From assembly GCA_036399495.1 (NCBI GenBank), contig DASWMZ010000159.1, forward strand, positions 1 through 64,000: a stretch of 64,000 bases of DNA. Reading direction: 5' to 3'. The stretch is from Paradesertivirga sp036399495 (GTDB taxonomy: Bacteria > Bacteroidota > Bacteroidia > Sphingobacteriales > Sphingobacteriaceae). The position numbers and the translations under genes are program-made. The notes below the pieces were generated by a model, which was given only the letters and a program-made list of their open reading frames with translations, was not told the origin of the DNA and ran no database searches. Below are positions 45,978-55,850 of this stretch, in pieces; positions within the stretch are counted from its first letter, which is position 1, and the number at the start of each line of letters is the position of its first letter.

Positions 45978-46130
45978 TCAAAATGGTATTTGCATTAACT
46001 GGAATTCTTGAAAGCTCATCCCTATCAGATGGCTTCCCCTTTATCAATATTTTCCTGCTTCCAGAACATATGCAATAAAAGACTAGCTAAAAATTTACAT
46101 ACTTTAGGGTTAAAGACTTACATCGAACGG

Positions 46131-47858
46131 TTAAAAATTTACAAGTTTTTTATACTTGTCCAATACGGCCCGAAAAGGTGTCAAATTAATAAAGGTGGCT
46201 TGGTCGTCACGGTATAAAGTTGGGCAACTAGTATTCTCGCTTTTTAGCTTCCGCCATTCTACCCAGCTTGTTTCATACGTTTGAATTGCTTTTTTAAGGG
46301 CTTGTTTATTTATTCCTCTTTTGTAAATAGCCGCCTCTGCCGCCAGCAATTGCATTTTCCAGACCTGTTCAAAAATTTGATATTTGATCCGCCCATAAGT
46401 ACAAGACACCCGGAGAAACTCTTGGTCTTCTTTATTTGGCAGATAAAGCTCAGCGGAAAGCTTTTCAATTTTCTTCCATATACCAACGGCCTTTTGCTTC
46501 TCTTCAATGGCTTCTTGTACCTTTCCTGCAGCTACTATTGGCGAAAGATCTACAGCAGCTATATATTCATCGCGGCACCACCAGTCACTTATATGGGCAT
46601 ACATGCTCGCTTGTCCGAAAAGAGTGCCGGTAGCCGATAGTAAACATATCTGCCGTATTTTTTGTAAATCCTTGCCCGTTATCTTCAATCGCTCTGCCAC
46701 CACCTGGGCAAATATTTCATCTTCTGACTGTTTAGGATTGTTCCCATAACGGGTTAAGGTCTGAACATTAATGTCTACCCATAATTCGTTGGATATGTAA
46801 GGCCCAGCCCAACCGTCTCCACGGGACCAAGTCCAGATGCCGGCCAGCAAGGGAGAAACAACAAGGTCACTAAGACTTTTTGGGCGAATGTCGAACCAGC
46901 CAAATTCATCCCAACCATTGATAACACCTTTGGCGATATAATAGGGATGCGCGTTTTTTCCATACAACCCCGCTTGATTAACAGAGACTTCTACAATCTG
47001 CTGATGTTTACCAATACCCAGGCAAGGATTGAAAGGATATAAACGAATAAAATCATTTTGCACATGTTTAATTGAGAAAATCAAGTTGGGATGTGGATCC
47101 ACCGCATTGGTTACGTTTAAATAATATTCTGGTTTTGTATGAAACGTGCCAAAATCCCAAGTGCGGAAAAAAAGCTTTTTATTTCTTTTCACACAAATCT
47201 CCTCCCGAAGGATACTGATTAAAGTAATATGTTCCTCTACCGACTTTGCAGGAGAGCCACCTGCGTAACCAGGAAACTCATGCAGGTAAGTTTCCCCAAA
47301 GCGAACGACCAATCCGCCAATGGTAGGGAAGCGGCTGAATATGGCGTCTACCTGTGCCCGCAATAACTCCTGTGTCCTGCTTTTAAGGATAGAGGAATTA
47401 AAGCGTGTACCTCCCAAAACCTCCGTACCTTTTTCTGATTCATCCGCCCTCATTTCTTTGCCATACTTCTCTATGGCAGTTTTGGGTAATACCAATACAT
47501 CTGTGAATGGATAAACCGGCATCCCTACTTCCTCAGCTTTTTTAAACATACGATCGAGCTCAGACGCATAGCGGTCAATCTCGTTTCTTATTGTTGAATT
47601 GCGGGGCACGATCGTAGAGTCAAACTGGTCATAGCAGATAGCGCAAGGAAGGTGGACCCTGGGCACTTGCCCGTTAAAACCGCTTAACTTTAGAAAAGCA
47701 GGATCATTATACTTTGTTTCAAAAGGTGGCTCACCAGGATTATGATGCACCATATTCAGATTGTAGGAAAGCCTGCCAGCTACCTTATTCTCCTGCGAGA
47801 TGCAAAGAAAGCCTGATAGCATAAAAAGCAAGGATAATAGGATTTTAGGGAGAGTCAT
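46131..47858 (-). CDS. Secreted putative glycoside hydrolase (TIM-barrel type)
   Basis: 575 residues from the ATG at 47858 (MTLPKILLSL); signal peptide ending CISQ. Barrel-like segments: NLMVHHNPGEPPF, RNEIDRYASELDRMFKKAEEVGMPVYPFTDVLVLPK, TIGGLVVRFGETYLHEF (a candidate catalytic Glu in FGET), LFFRTWDFGTFHTKPEYYLNVTN, and QQIVEVSVNQ. The layout resembles alpha-glucuronidase-like enzymes, but I cannot confirm the family. It is the last gene of the SusC/SusD locus and the only enzyme in it. Confidence 0.6.
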   Translation of the reverse strand: MTLPKILLSLLFMLSGFLCISQENKVAGRLSYNLNMVHHNPGEPPFETKYNDPAFLKLSGFNGQVPRVHLPCAICYDQFDSTIVPRNSTIRNEIDRYASELDRMFKKAEEVGMPVYPFTDVLVLPKTAIEKYGKEMRADESEKGTEVLGGTRFNSSILKSRTQELLRAQVDAIFSRFPTIGGLVVRFGETYLHEFPGYAGGSPAKSVEEHITLISILREEICVKRNKKLFFRTWDFGTFHTKPEYYLNVTNAVDPHPNLIFSIKHVQNDFIRLYPFNPCLGIGKHQQIVEVSVNQAGLYGKNAHPYYIAKGVINGWDEFGWFDIRPKSLSDLVVSPLLAGIWTWSRGDGWAGPYISNELWVDINVQTLTRYGNNPKQSEDEIFAQVVAERLKITGKDLQKIRQICLLSATGTLFGQASMYAHISDWWCRDEYIAAVDLSPIVAAGKVQEAIEEKQKAVGIWKKIEKLSAELYLPNKEDQEFLRVSCTYGRIKYQIFEQVWKMQLLAAEAAIYKRGINKQALKKAIQTYETSWVEWRKLKSENTSCPTLYRDDQATFINLTPFRAVLDKYKKLVNF

Positions 47859-47968
47859 GTCTGTAAATATTAATAATCTCATTCGATTGTTTTATGCCTT
47901 CAGCGACCTCTTTTCAAAAATTCCTTCTTTGGCTTTATCCTTTATAAAGGCAATTAGCTAGATTAATA

Positions 47969-48009
47969 AGGTAATCTTACATGCTGTTTCACAGCATGTA
48001 AGATTACCT
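47969..48009. terminator. Perfect 18-bp hairpin inside the SusC/D locus
   Basis: AGGTAATCTTACATGCTG (47969-47986) is exactly complementary to 47992-48009, with a TTTCA loop. It lies between the DUF4397 gene (ends 48108) and the putative hydrolase gene (starts 47858). No strong T-run follows in either direction; it may be an attenuating or stabilising structure. Confidence 0.55.
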
Positions 48010-48107
48010 GAAAGGATCTCCGATACTTCAATTATATCTTTTTCGGCCAGGATGATTGCTTATAAACCAACCATTCAGCGACAAAACGGATCATCGGGGT
48101 AATGACT

Positions 48108-48878
48108 CTAATAAGTCCACCTGTTTAAAACAAAACTCAACTGCAATGCTTGAGTTCCCAGAGAACCGGCTGTAGGAACTTTTTGTCCACGAGCCCATAC
48201 CGTTAGGATGTTATTAGCTTCTAATAATACATTGAGGGCAGGGCGTAATACAGTCGAGGTACCCGCGGCATTTATTTGCAAGCGATATTGTCCAGGCTCC
48301 AATTCCATATAGTTCTGCCTTTTTTTGTAGGAGAGATTTGCGGCAACAATAGCCCCTGTAGTACTATTCACAATATCTATGGGGCCGGCATCCAGACTTA
48401 GGTTTAAAAACAAAACCTTTGCCTTCCCGACAGTAGGTAATGATAAGTTATCGTGAACCAGGAACGTATCGACTTTATATATTGTTCCCACCGAGTAGAG
48501 TGTATAATAGTTATCCGCTTCTATCTGTAAAGGGAACTCCATCACCTTGGTTCTACCAAGGTAATTAGGTTTATCACTTCCCGGAGAATACGCTGTATCA
48601 AGCCGAATATTCATAGTGCCGGGGTTAAATGCCTTATAACCATTATAACCCGGGAATTGAATAGGATGATTGTTGAAATCCACTCCGTTATAAACGGGAT
48701 AAACCCCAACCTCCCTGCGTGCTAAAGCGGGCGTAGAGCCGTTATTCACTGTAGCATTTACATACATAAGCTTAGCCTTCTCCCTCATTTCTCCCATCCC
48801 CTCGTCTTCTTTTTGACAGGCAAACATAGCCGCTGAAATCGTAGCTAATATGATGAAGTGTTTAATACTATATTTCAT
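48108..48878 (-). CDS. DUF4397 domain lipoprotein
   Basis: 256 residues with lipobox AAMFAC (C21) and QKEDE. Beta-rich mature part with KLMYVNATVNNGSTP, VKVLFLNLSLDAGPIDIVN-like strands (KAKVLFLNLSLDAGPIDIV) and LEPGQYRLQINAAGT, as in DUF4397 proteins commonly encoded beside SusD. Probably a surface lipoprotein accessory to the uptake complex. 19 bases after susD. Confidence 0.85.
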   Translation of the reverse strand: MKYSIKHFIILATISAAMFACQKEDEGMGEMREKAKLMYVNATVNNGSTPALARREVGVYPVYNGVDFNNHPIQFPGYNGYKAFNPGTMNIRLDTAYSPGSDKPNYLGRTKVMEFPLQIEADNYYTLYSVGTIYKVDTFLVHDNLSLPTVGKAKVLFLNLSLDAGPIDIVNSTTGAIVAANLSYKKRQNYMELEPGQYRLQINAAGTSTVLRPALNVLLEANNILTVWARGQKVPTAGSLGTQALQLSFVLNRWTY

Positions 48879-48897
48879 GATCGTTTGAATTTTGAGG

Positions 48898-50445
48898 TTA
48901 GTATCCAGGGTTTTGAGTTAGCAATGGATTATTTACAATTTCCACCTGCGGAAAAGGAAACAGCATTTTGTTTTGATTGAATTTTGTTCTCTTTTGATTT
49001 TGAACTAGGACTTGATTGGCATAAGTAGCACCGTAACGGACTATATCAAACCATCTTTTATTTTCCATTGCCAATTCCTTTCTTCTTTCCGAACGGACAA
49101 TATCTCTAAAAGAACTTTGGGTTTGCCCCTGAGCAATATCAACGGCCGATGGCGTATTGAGAGGAAGCCCAAACGCCCTTCTTCTGAGTTGATTAATGAG
49201 ATCAATAGCCAATACATCAGGGCCCCCAAGCTCATTTGTAGCCTCAGCATATATTAAGTAAGCGTCAGCCACACGGTAGGCCACATAATTTCCAGTCGAA
49301 AACGATGCTTTACCCGGCTCATAGTATTTTTTTGTTAACCATCTGGTTAAACTGTTACTTCCTAATGCCTGGTGAAAGTTAACGTTGACCCTTAAGTCAC
49401 CAGCCTCGTACTCCTGAATAAGTCCGCCGGTCAAACCTGGCTCATTATCTGGAGCCGCATTATCAGTTGGCCGATAGCGTGCAAGGCTAGCTGAACCTCC
49501 AGGAGCATCAGAAATAGGCCCCATAATATAGCTGAAGTTATGTCCGTTTGGAGCCGTGCCACTAGAGACACCTGCACTACTGAACTGAATCTCGAAAAGT
49601 GACTCTTGGGTGTTTTCCGCCCCTCCATTAGCGGCAGGAAAAGAAGCTGCATAGGTGTTGTTCAATTTAAAACCGCTGGGATTTTGGATCACCTGCAAAG
49701 CAGTAGCTTTTGCCTCTGCATATTTTTTTTGTGTAAGATACGCTTCTGCCAATACTACTAGTGCCGACCACTTTGTAACACGACCTTTTTCGTTACCTGA
49801 ACCAGAACCAGTATACGACAAAGGCAATTTCTGTGCTGCTGAAGTCAGGTCGCTTTCAATTAACTTATACACCTCTTCCTTAGAAGAACGAGGAATATTA
49901 ACCTGTGCAGGAGCAGTTATCTCCTCAGTTCTTAAAGGTACATCACCTAATAATCTCACTAGATTATAATAGGCAAATGCCCTCATGAAATGAGCCTCAC
50001 CCACAAATTGATCATTGAAAAGGGTACCTGTACCGTTCCTAAGAAAAGCTGTGGGAAAGGTGATTTTTGGGACCCGATTAATTATTAGGTTAGACCGGTA
50101 AATTAGCCTGTAGAACTCATCCATAATTGTAAAGGTAGGTCCGGTTTCCGAACCTAACTCAAAGTAATCAATTGGATCATACAATCCCCCAAGCGCACTT
50201 TCACTCATCACGTCGTCGCTTGCTAAATCGATACTTATCAAAGCATTTGTTCCCCGATAAAGATTACCGCCTGTTAGTGTGGCGTATAATCCGTTCACAG
50301 CATTTAATGACCCATTATAATCGGTAAACGTACCGTCAACTGTTTGGGTACCATAAGGAGTTGGATTTAGTTCCTTCTCACAAGCTGTTAGAATACAAAC
50401 CGCAGATATAAGCGCTGCGGCAGAATATATAAATTTATTTTTCAT
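48898..50445 (-). CDS. SusD/RagB family nutrient-binding lipoprotein
   Basis: 515 residues with lipobox CILTAC (C22) and EKELNPTPYG. Typical SusD: TPR-like helices with FVGEAHFMRAFAYYNLVRLLGDVPL, YKLIESDLTSAAQKLP, and the C-terminal RREELAMENKRWFDIVRYG-type motif (here RRKELAMENKRWFDIVRYG) and PFPQVEIVNNPLLTQNPGY end. Forms the lid of the SusC channel and binds the glycan substrate. 18 bases downstream of susC. Confidence 0.95.
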   Translation of the reverse strand: MKNKFIYSAAALISAVCILTACEKELNPTPYGTQTVDGTFTDYNGSLNAVNGLYATLTGGNLYRGTNALISIDLASDDVMSESALGGLYDPIDYFELGSETGPTFTIMDEFYRLIYRSNLIINRVPKITFPTAFLRNGTGTLFNDQFVGEAHFMRAFAYYNLVRLLGDVPLRTEEITAPAQVNIPRSSKEEVYKLIESDLTSAAQKLPLSYTGSGSGNEKGRVTKWSALVVLAEAYLTQKKYAEAKATALQVIQNPSGFKLNNTYAASFPAANGGAENTQESLFEIQFSSAGVSSGTAPNGHNFSYIMGPISDAPGGSASLARYRPTDNAAPDNEPGLTGGLIQEYEAGDLRVNVNFHQALGSNSLTRWLTKKYYEPGKASFSTGNYVAYRVADAYLIYAEATNELGGPDVLAIDLINQLRRRAFGLPLNTPSAVDIAQGQTQSSFRDIVRSERRKELAMENKRWFDIVRYGATYANQVLVQNQKRTKFNQNKMLFPFPQVEIVNNPLLTQNPGY

Positions 50446-50463
50446 TTCAAATTCTTTAAATCA

Positions 50464-53400
50464 CTAAAATCCAATATTTGCTCCAATTACAACTGACTTA
50501 GCCTGCGGATATGCACCTACATCAATCCCGTTAGTAGTAACGTTGGAACCAAAGCTGTTGACTTCCGGATCCCAGCCTCCATATTTGGTGAATACGAAGA
50601 AATTATTCGCCTGCGCATATAGTCTCAGCCTGCCTAAGCCGTTAATTTTAATTTTGTCGGCCGGCACTTCGTACGCCAATGAAATAGTACGAATTCGCAA
50701 GAAGGACCCGTCCTGAAGATAAAGCGGAGACGCCAAGATCGGGTTATTATTACGTGGAATAGGGATTGTTGCAGCTGCACTTGGGTTACTTGGAGTCCAG
50801 CGGTCTTCGTAAATACTGCGCCAGGTATTTCCTTCAAAAGTGGAAGCATTCAAGAAAGGCTGGTTCCATACTTTATTTCCATGCTGAAATGGAGCAAATA
50901 CTGTCAGAGACAATCTTTTAAAGTTAAGCGTACTCGTCAAACCTCCGAAGAAATCGGGGAAAGGCGAGCCGCTCCAAACCCGGTCAGAATCATCAATCAC
51001 GCCATCTTTATTTTGATCAACAGGGATAGGATCGCCCGGCCCGAACCAAGGCTGGTTATTCAGGCGATAAGCAGGCGCATTTGCTGCCTGATCCCAAGTT
51101 TGATAGAGTCCATTAGTTTGAACCAGATAAAAACCTCCAATAGGATGACCCGGCTCTGTGCGGTTGATGAAATTATTTGCTCGACTGACATTCGCTCCAT
51201 TTAAAAACGGTTGGCTACCTAAGCTTACTACTTCATTCTTATTGGTTGATATATTGAAATCTAAGTTCCAAGCGAAATTTTTACGCTTTACAATAGCAGC
51301 ATTAGCCGCGAACTCAATTCCTGTATTCTTAATCTTGCCAATATTGGTGGTAAAGCTATTTCCCACCCCAGAAATAACCGACAAGGGACCAGGTGCTAGT
51401 AAGCCTGAGGTGCGCTTATCATAATAATCCATAGTTAGTCGTACCCGATTTTTAAAAAGGCCAAGATCGATGCCGAAATCCATTTGATTATTACGCTCCC
51501 ACTTAATGTCTTCGTTTTGGAAACGGGATGGAACTAACCCGGGAGTATAACTATTTCCAAATACAGCAGTAGACCCGGTCATCAAAGCTGCATACAAAAA
51601 GTTGCCTATTTCCTGGCTACCGGTAGATCCATAGCTAGCCCGTAACTTCAAGTCGCTGACGGTGTGATTATCTTTAAGAAAATTCTCTTCAGACAAACGC
51701 CAACCTACCGAGGCGGAGGGGAATATACCATACTTATTATTGCCTCCAAATCTTGACGATCCGTCACGACGTACGGTACCAGTAAATAAATATTTATCCT
51801 GGAATGAATAGTTGGCCCTAACGAATTGGGAAATCAGCGCCTGGTCGGAAACACCGCCTGAAATACTTGAAAAATTAGGATTATTTCCAAGCTGATCTAA
51901 TGCATTAGTTACAGAACCATTAGCTGAAGCGAGCATGCTCCGTATTCTTACATTTTGGGCAGAAAATCCTCCAACAGCATTAACCCTGTGTTTGCCAAAT
52001 TGCTTGTCGTAGTTAAGAGTTTGTTCGGCAACCCAATTATATGTATTGTTCCTTCCTTCAAAGACAGATAGGGGAGAATTAATGTCTATACCTCTCGCCC
52101 AATATGGACTTACGGACCTTAGGTCGGTGAAAAGGTAATCTAGCCCTAAAGAAGAACGGAATTTGAGACTTGGTAAGATATTGTATTCCCCGAAAAGATT
52201 TGAAATAATGCGATGGCGGTTTACCGCACGAGTACGCTCAGTAATATTGGCCACAGCATTGCCTCCTCCATTACCCCAAATTCCGCCACTGCCCGCAGCA
52301 CCTATTAAACTATTTGCCCTTCCAGAAAAATTACCATTTGCATCCCTCACGGGCATAATCGGAGAAAGGGTAGTCAAACCGTTAAGGTCACTTTGAAAAA
52401 AGTCATCTGTCGCCGCACTATTTTCTCCCTGTTTACTTAAGTTTGTGCGAAGCCCAAATTTTAGCTTTTCTGTAGCACGAACATCAATATTCCCGCGAAT
52501 TCCTGTGCGTTTAGAGTATGTGTTCAAAACAATACCTTGGTGATTCAAGAAATCTCCAGAAATGGCATAAGTCACGCGATCGCTTCCTCCTGACACACCT
52601 AAATTATAATTTGAAACAGGAGCCGGTCTGAAAATCTCCTCCTGCCAGTCTGTACCTTTAGGCAGCATAAAAGGATTCACTCCAACCGCATCAAATGCAT
52701 CATTTAAAGATGTCCCTCTATTCCTACGATGTTCGAATACGTAAGCTGCTCTTTCGATTGAATTTGTGACGGGTATTTTATCGCGAAGAGACTGCGCTCC
52801 ATAAGAAATATTAAAATTAATCTGCGGTTTGCCGATTTTCCCCGATTTTGTCGTAATCAGAACCACACCATTGGCTGCACGTGCTCCATAAATAGCCGTG
52901 GCGGAAGCATCCTTCAGTACCTCTATGGATTCAATATCATTTGGACTGATGGTATTCAAAGGACTAGCCCCATTAGAAGCAGCACCACCGGATGAGCCCT
53001 CGTTACCTAATGATATACTGTTGATGCTCTCAACGTACAATAAAGGCACGCCATCTACCACATATAGCGGTTGATTGGCACCGCCCCCCGCTGTAGAATT
53101 GACTCCCCTTATTCTTACTTGTACCGCACCGCCAGGTGCACCGCTCGATTGCACCACCTGCACACCCGACACCCGTCCCTGTAAGGCTTGGTCGGCGCTG
53201 TTAATAGGAGTTAGCCCAATGTCTTTACTCCCAATTTTTGAAATGGCTCCAGTAACGTCCCGCTGCCTTTGAGTGCCATATCCTACCACGACAACCTCCT
53301 CCATTTTCTGCACTTCAGGTTCAAGATTTACATTTAATTCAGTCTGCTCAGACAGTGGAATACTCTTTTTAACGAAACCGATAAACGAAAATACCAGAAC

Positions 53401-53910
53401 TTCCTCGCCGGTAGAGACCTTGATACGATACCTCCCGTTTTCATCGGACGATACAGCGGTTGTAGTTCCCTCTATGCTTACGCTTACGCCGGGCAAGGTT
53501 TCGCCCGTTCGAGCATCCTTTACCACACCAGTTAGGATATATTCAACAGCGCTGGCCAAAATTTCCTTCCTATCAAGAACTATGGTTTGCTGAATAATTT
53601 TATACGTCACCGGAAGGGTGGAAAAACATTCGTCGAGAGCCTTTGTCAAAGAGACGTTTTCCAACTTGACAGTAATCTTAGCTTTCAGGTCTTCAACCTT
53701 ATTATTATAAATAAAATTATATCCTGTTTGCTTCTCAATGGAATTTAGAACAGTTTCAAGGGATGTCTTTTTTAGATTAAGGGTTACGTTTTGTCCATAA
53801 CTCGTACTTGAAAACACTTGTGCAAATGTTGCTAAAAGTATGATTACGGTTAGGTTCATGACCAATAGAGTTTTATAAGCTTTTGGATAAAGCCATAAAA
53901 TAAAATTCAT
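50464..53910 (-). CDS. SusC/RagA family TonB-linked outer-membrane transporter with an STN domain
   Basis: 1148 residues from the ATG at 53910 (MNFILWLYPKAYK), which leaves a 294-base leader to FecR; the frame is open upstream but is not used. Signal peptide, STN domain (about 60-120, SLETVLNSIEKQTGYNFIYNN), carboxypeptidase-regulatory-like domain (LTGVVKDARTGETLPGVSVSIEGT), plug (VVVGYGTQRQRDVTGAIS and GRVSGVQVVQSSGAPG) and beta-barrel ending IGANIGF. The STN domain means that it signals to the FecR anti-sigma factor encoded upstream. Confidence 0.95.
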   Translation of the reverse strand: MNFILWLYPKAYKTLLVMNLTVIILLATFAQVFSSTSYGQNVTLNLKKTSLETVLNSIEKQTGYNFIYNNKVEDLKAKITVKLENVSLTKALDECFSTLPVTYKIIQQTIVLDRKEILASAVEYILTGVVKDARTGETLPGVSVSIEGTTTAVSSDENGRYRIKVSTGEEVLVFSFIGFVKKSIPLSEQTELNVNLEPEVQKMEEVVVVGYGTQRQRDVTGAISKIGSKDIGLTPINSADQALQGRVSGVQVVQSSGAPGGAVQVRIRGVNSTAGGGANQPLYVVDGVPLLYVESINSISLGNEGSSGGAASNGASPLNTISPNDIESIEVLKDASATAIYGARAANGVVLITTKSGKIGKPQINFNISYGAQSLRDKIPVTNSIERAAYVFEHRRNRGTSLNDAFDAVGVNPFMLPKGTDWQEEIFRPAPVSNYNLGVSGGSDRVTYAISGDFLNHQGIVLNTYSKRTGIRGNIDVRATEKLKFGLRTNLSKQGENSAATDDFFQSDLNGLTTLSPIMPVRDANGNFSGRANSLIGAAGSGGIWGNGGGNAVANITERTRAVNRHRIISNLFGEYNILPSLKFRSSLGLDYLFTDLRSVSPYWARGIDINSPLSVFEGRNNTYNWVAEQTLNYDKQFGKHRVNAVGGFSAQNVRIRSMLASANGSVTNALDQLGNNPNFSSISGGVSDQALISQFVRANYSFQDKYLFTGTVRRDGSSRFGGNNKYGIFPSASVGWRLSEENFLKDNHTVSDLKLRASYGSTGSQEIGNFLYAALMTGSTAVFGNSYTPGLVPSRFQNEDIKWERNNQMDFGIDLGLFKNRVRLTMDYYDKRTSGLLAPGPLSVISGVGNSFTTNIGKIKNTGIEFAANAAIVKRKNFAWNLDFNISTNKNEVVSLGSQPFLNGANVSRANNFINRTEPGHPIGGFYLVQTNGLYQTWDQAANAPAYRLNNQPWFGPGDPIPVDQNKDGVIDDSDRVWSGSPFPDFFGGLTSTLNFKRLSLTVFAPFQHGNKVWNQPFLNASTFEGNTWRSIYEDRWTPSNPSAAATIPIPRNNNPILASPLYLQDGSFLRIRTISLAYEVPADKIKINGLGRLRLYAQANNFFVFTKYGGWDPEVNSFGSNVTTNGIDVGAYPQAKSVVIGANIGF

Positions 53911-54019
53911 AATTTTGAATGTTTGGGTTAAAACTGATTTGTTTAGTTCGTTGACTATAATGAAGGTGAGCCCAGATATTGCCGGAGTTGTGCGACCAAC
54001 ACAATTCCGGTTTTTTTTT
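53910..54019 (+). ncRNA. Candidate antisense RNA in the SusC leader
   Basis: On the strand opposite susC there is a -7 box TAATTTTG (53910-53917) followed about 65 bases later by a Rho-independent terminator: CCGGAGTTGTG (53982-53992) pairs with CACAATTCCGG (54000-54010, one G-U), then nine T (54011-54019). A transcript of about 95 nt would be fully antisense to the susC 5' leader. This is the location and orientation described for DonS-type RNAs of Bacteroides. The transcript itself is not demonstrated; a TTG 24 bases upstream is a weak -33. Confidence 0.55.
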
Positions 54020-54204
54020 GAGGCTATCAACCATCATGCTGAATACTCTACAATTATGGCGGTGTATACTTTTTATCCATTGGCTCTAATCTTGGTTAGT
54101 AAATTGGTTATATGAATTTTTAAAAAACGTGGCAAAAGTTTTGACCTATATCGAAGCGAACTTTTATAAATCCAGCTTAAATTATAAGTAGTTCTATTGA
54201 TTGG

Positions 54205-55398
54205 CTAGTTAATTACAGTTATGGTTTTGCCTTCAATTCTAAACTTGACACCTTGGAATTTAAATATTTCTATAAGGTTATCTAGGTTCACATTTCTTGA
54301 CATTTTCCCGGTAAACTTCAAGCTCGAAGAGTGATTTGGGAATATTACTTTGATATCATACCATCTCTCAACTTGTTGCATTATTTCTACGAGAGAGGCC
54401 TTATGGAATTGTATAAGTCCATTTTTCCAGGCAACAACTTGGTCGGTGTTCACATCTTCAAGCACGCTAAGATGTCCCGAATGGTTAATTACTGCCTGCT
54501 GCCCGGGCTTTAATATTTTCCCGTCAGCGTTGGCGTTTACCTGGACGGAGCCTTCAATTAAAGTTGCTTTAAAGCTTTTCGCGTCTGGATAAGAGTTCAC
54601 ATTGAAGTGAGTGCCAAGCACTTTGACATCCCCTTTATCTGTTTTGACTATAAACGGTTTTGAGGGGTTTTTAGCAACCTCAAAATACGCTTCTCCTGTC
54701 AAGTAAACCTCGCGCTCTCTACCGGCAAAAACGGTGGGATATCTCACAGAAGATTCAGAATTAATCCAAACTTTAGTTCCATCAGCAAGAATCAATTTGT
54801 ACTCTCCTCCGCGCGGAACTATTAATGAATTGTAATTAAGATTATCCCCAATTCTGGAAGTACCCTGCTTGTAAATTAAAGATGATTCGGTTGGTTGTAA
54901 AAACGTTCCGTCAGATTCAGACAATTCCGCTAGTTGATTTGAGCCAAGCGTAACCCTTTTACCATCGCTTAAAACCAAAACGGCTTGTTTAGAGCCAGGG
55001 GTAATCGCACTCTCAGGTCTCGACTTATTGTTGACAACGTAGTTTTTCTTTCCCTGAGGTTCCTCCATTTTATAATAAATTCCCAAACCACCGGCAATAA
55101 GGATTGGTATCAATGCAGCTGCGTATTTTAATAAATTAAACCGTGACCTTTTTTCACCAAACCCTCCCTCAAGTTTATGGTCGATAGATGACCAAGCGGC
55201 CTCAGAATCGTAAGAATTGCGTTTCTGCAATCCTCGTTCGAGATAAGCTGAAGATGTTAGGTTTTCAAACAATCGCCTGTTGGCATTATCCTCGTTAACC
55301 CATTCATCTAACGTGGATTTTTCCTCAGGCGAAATCTCGCCCTTTAAAAGCTTAGCGGTCAACCGGCTGATATGGAGATATCGCTCTGTGGGATTCAT
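54205..55398 (-). CDS. FecR family anti-sigma factor (DUF4974)
   Basis: 397 residues from the ATG at 55398 (MNPTERYLH; an ATG 9 bases earlier is possible). A cytoplasmic N-terminal part binds the sigma factor, one membrane segment lies at about 88-107 (LLKYAAALIPILIAGGLGIYY), then the FecR domain (GEYKLILADGTKVWINSESSVRYP, FKATLIEGSVQV) and a C-terminal DUF4974 with RWYDIKVIFPNHS. It receives the signal from the SusC STN domain. Its upstream sigma gene is only a fragment; the intact one lies further away. Confidence 0.92.
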   Translation of the reverse strand: MNPTERYLHISRLTAKLLKGEISPEEKSTLDEWVNEDNANRRLFENLTSSAYLERGLQKRNSYDSEAAWSSIDHKLEGGFGEKRSRFNLLKYAAALIPILIAGGLGIYYKMEEPQGKKNYVVNNKSRPESAITPGSKQAVLVLSDGKRVTLGSNQLAELSESDGTFLQPTESSLIYKQGTSRIGDNLNYNSLIVPRGGEYKLILADGTKVWINSESSVRYPTVFAGREREVYLTGEAYFEVAKNPSKPFIVKTDKGDVKVLGTHFNVNSYPDAKSFKATLIEGSVQVNANADGKILKPGQQAVINHSGHLSVLEDVNTDQVVAWKNGLIQFHKASLVEIMQQVERWYDIKVIFPNHSSSLKFTGKMSRNVNLDNLIEIFKFQGVKFRIEGKTITVIN

Positions 55399-55423
55399 AT
55401 GATACAAACACCATGACGCGTAG

Positions 55424-55436
55424 AAAGGATGACAGA
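55424..55436 (-). promoter_or_regulatory. Conserved 13-base motif upstream of FecR, copy 1
   Basis: AAAGGATGACAGA (plus strand) lies 26 bases upstream of the FecR start and is repeated at the same distance from the second FecR-like start (56074-56086). The identical spacing suggests a regulatory or ribosome-binding element, or simply shared ancestry of the two regions. Confidence 0.45.
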
Positions 55437-55492
55437 CGTGCAGACTTTTTTAAAAAAAATGAAACATTTTATAAAACGTGGATTACAACGTC

Positions 55493-55648
55493 TTAAAGCG
55501 ACTGCTTAATAAAGATAAAAAGCAATGAATAATGGCTTTTTAACAAATTCTTAAGGATAACAAATCCCCGAGCTCGCATTGTTTTTACCGTATTAACTGA
55601 TAGCTTCAATTCGGCGGCTACTTCCTGGTTGCTCATTTCAAGAAAGTA
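55493..55648 (-). pseudogene. C-terminal fragment of a second ECF sigma factor
   Basis: The minus strand from 55648 encodes YFLEMSNQEVAAELKLSV and continues NTVKTMRARGF to LKNLL, ending at 55493-55495 (51 residues). It aligns with the C-terminal region 4 of the intact sigma factor at 56120-56707 almost residue for residue (EMSNQEVADELKISVNTVKT). An immediate stop precedes it, and nothing of region 2 remains. It sits in front of the intact FecR gene, where the cognate sigma gene should be. Confidence 0.8.
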
Positions 55649-55800
55649 TCAAGCCGGTAAACGAAACTTAAAAAGTTATTTACTGCAATGTTTTGAAGTC
55701 TCCGGGATTCCGGTGCAAGCTGCTTAACCTCCCGAGTATTTTTACAATACATCAATTACTTTGTCTGAACGATGTACATGCGAAAACCGGGCAACTTAAA

Positions 55801-55829
55801 AAGAGGCCGGCTTTTTGGGCCGACCTCTG
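55801..55829 (-). terminator. Rho-independent terminator
   Basis: On the minus strand GAGGTCGGC pairs with GCCGGCCTC (one G-U-type mismatch) across a short A-rich loop, followed by TTTTT. It lies just beyond the stop of the sorting-domain remnant at 55851 and looks like the original terminator of that gene. Confidence 0.75.
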
Positions 55830-55850
55830 CATTCACTAACTAACTAACCT

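Noticed and set aside
53911..54030. Upstream extension of the SusC gene
   Set aside because: The added residues have no signal-peptide character; the ATG at 53910 gives the standard start, and the region holds the antisense terminator.
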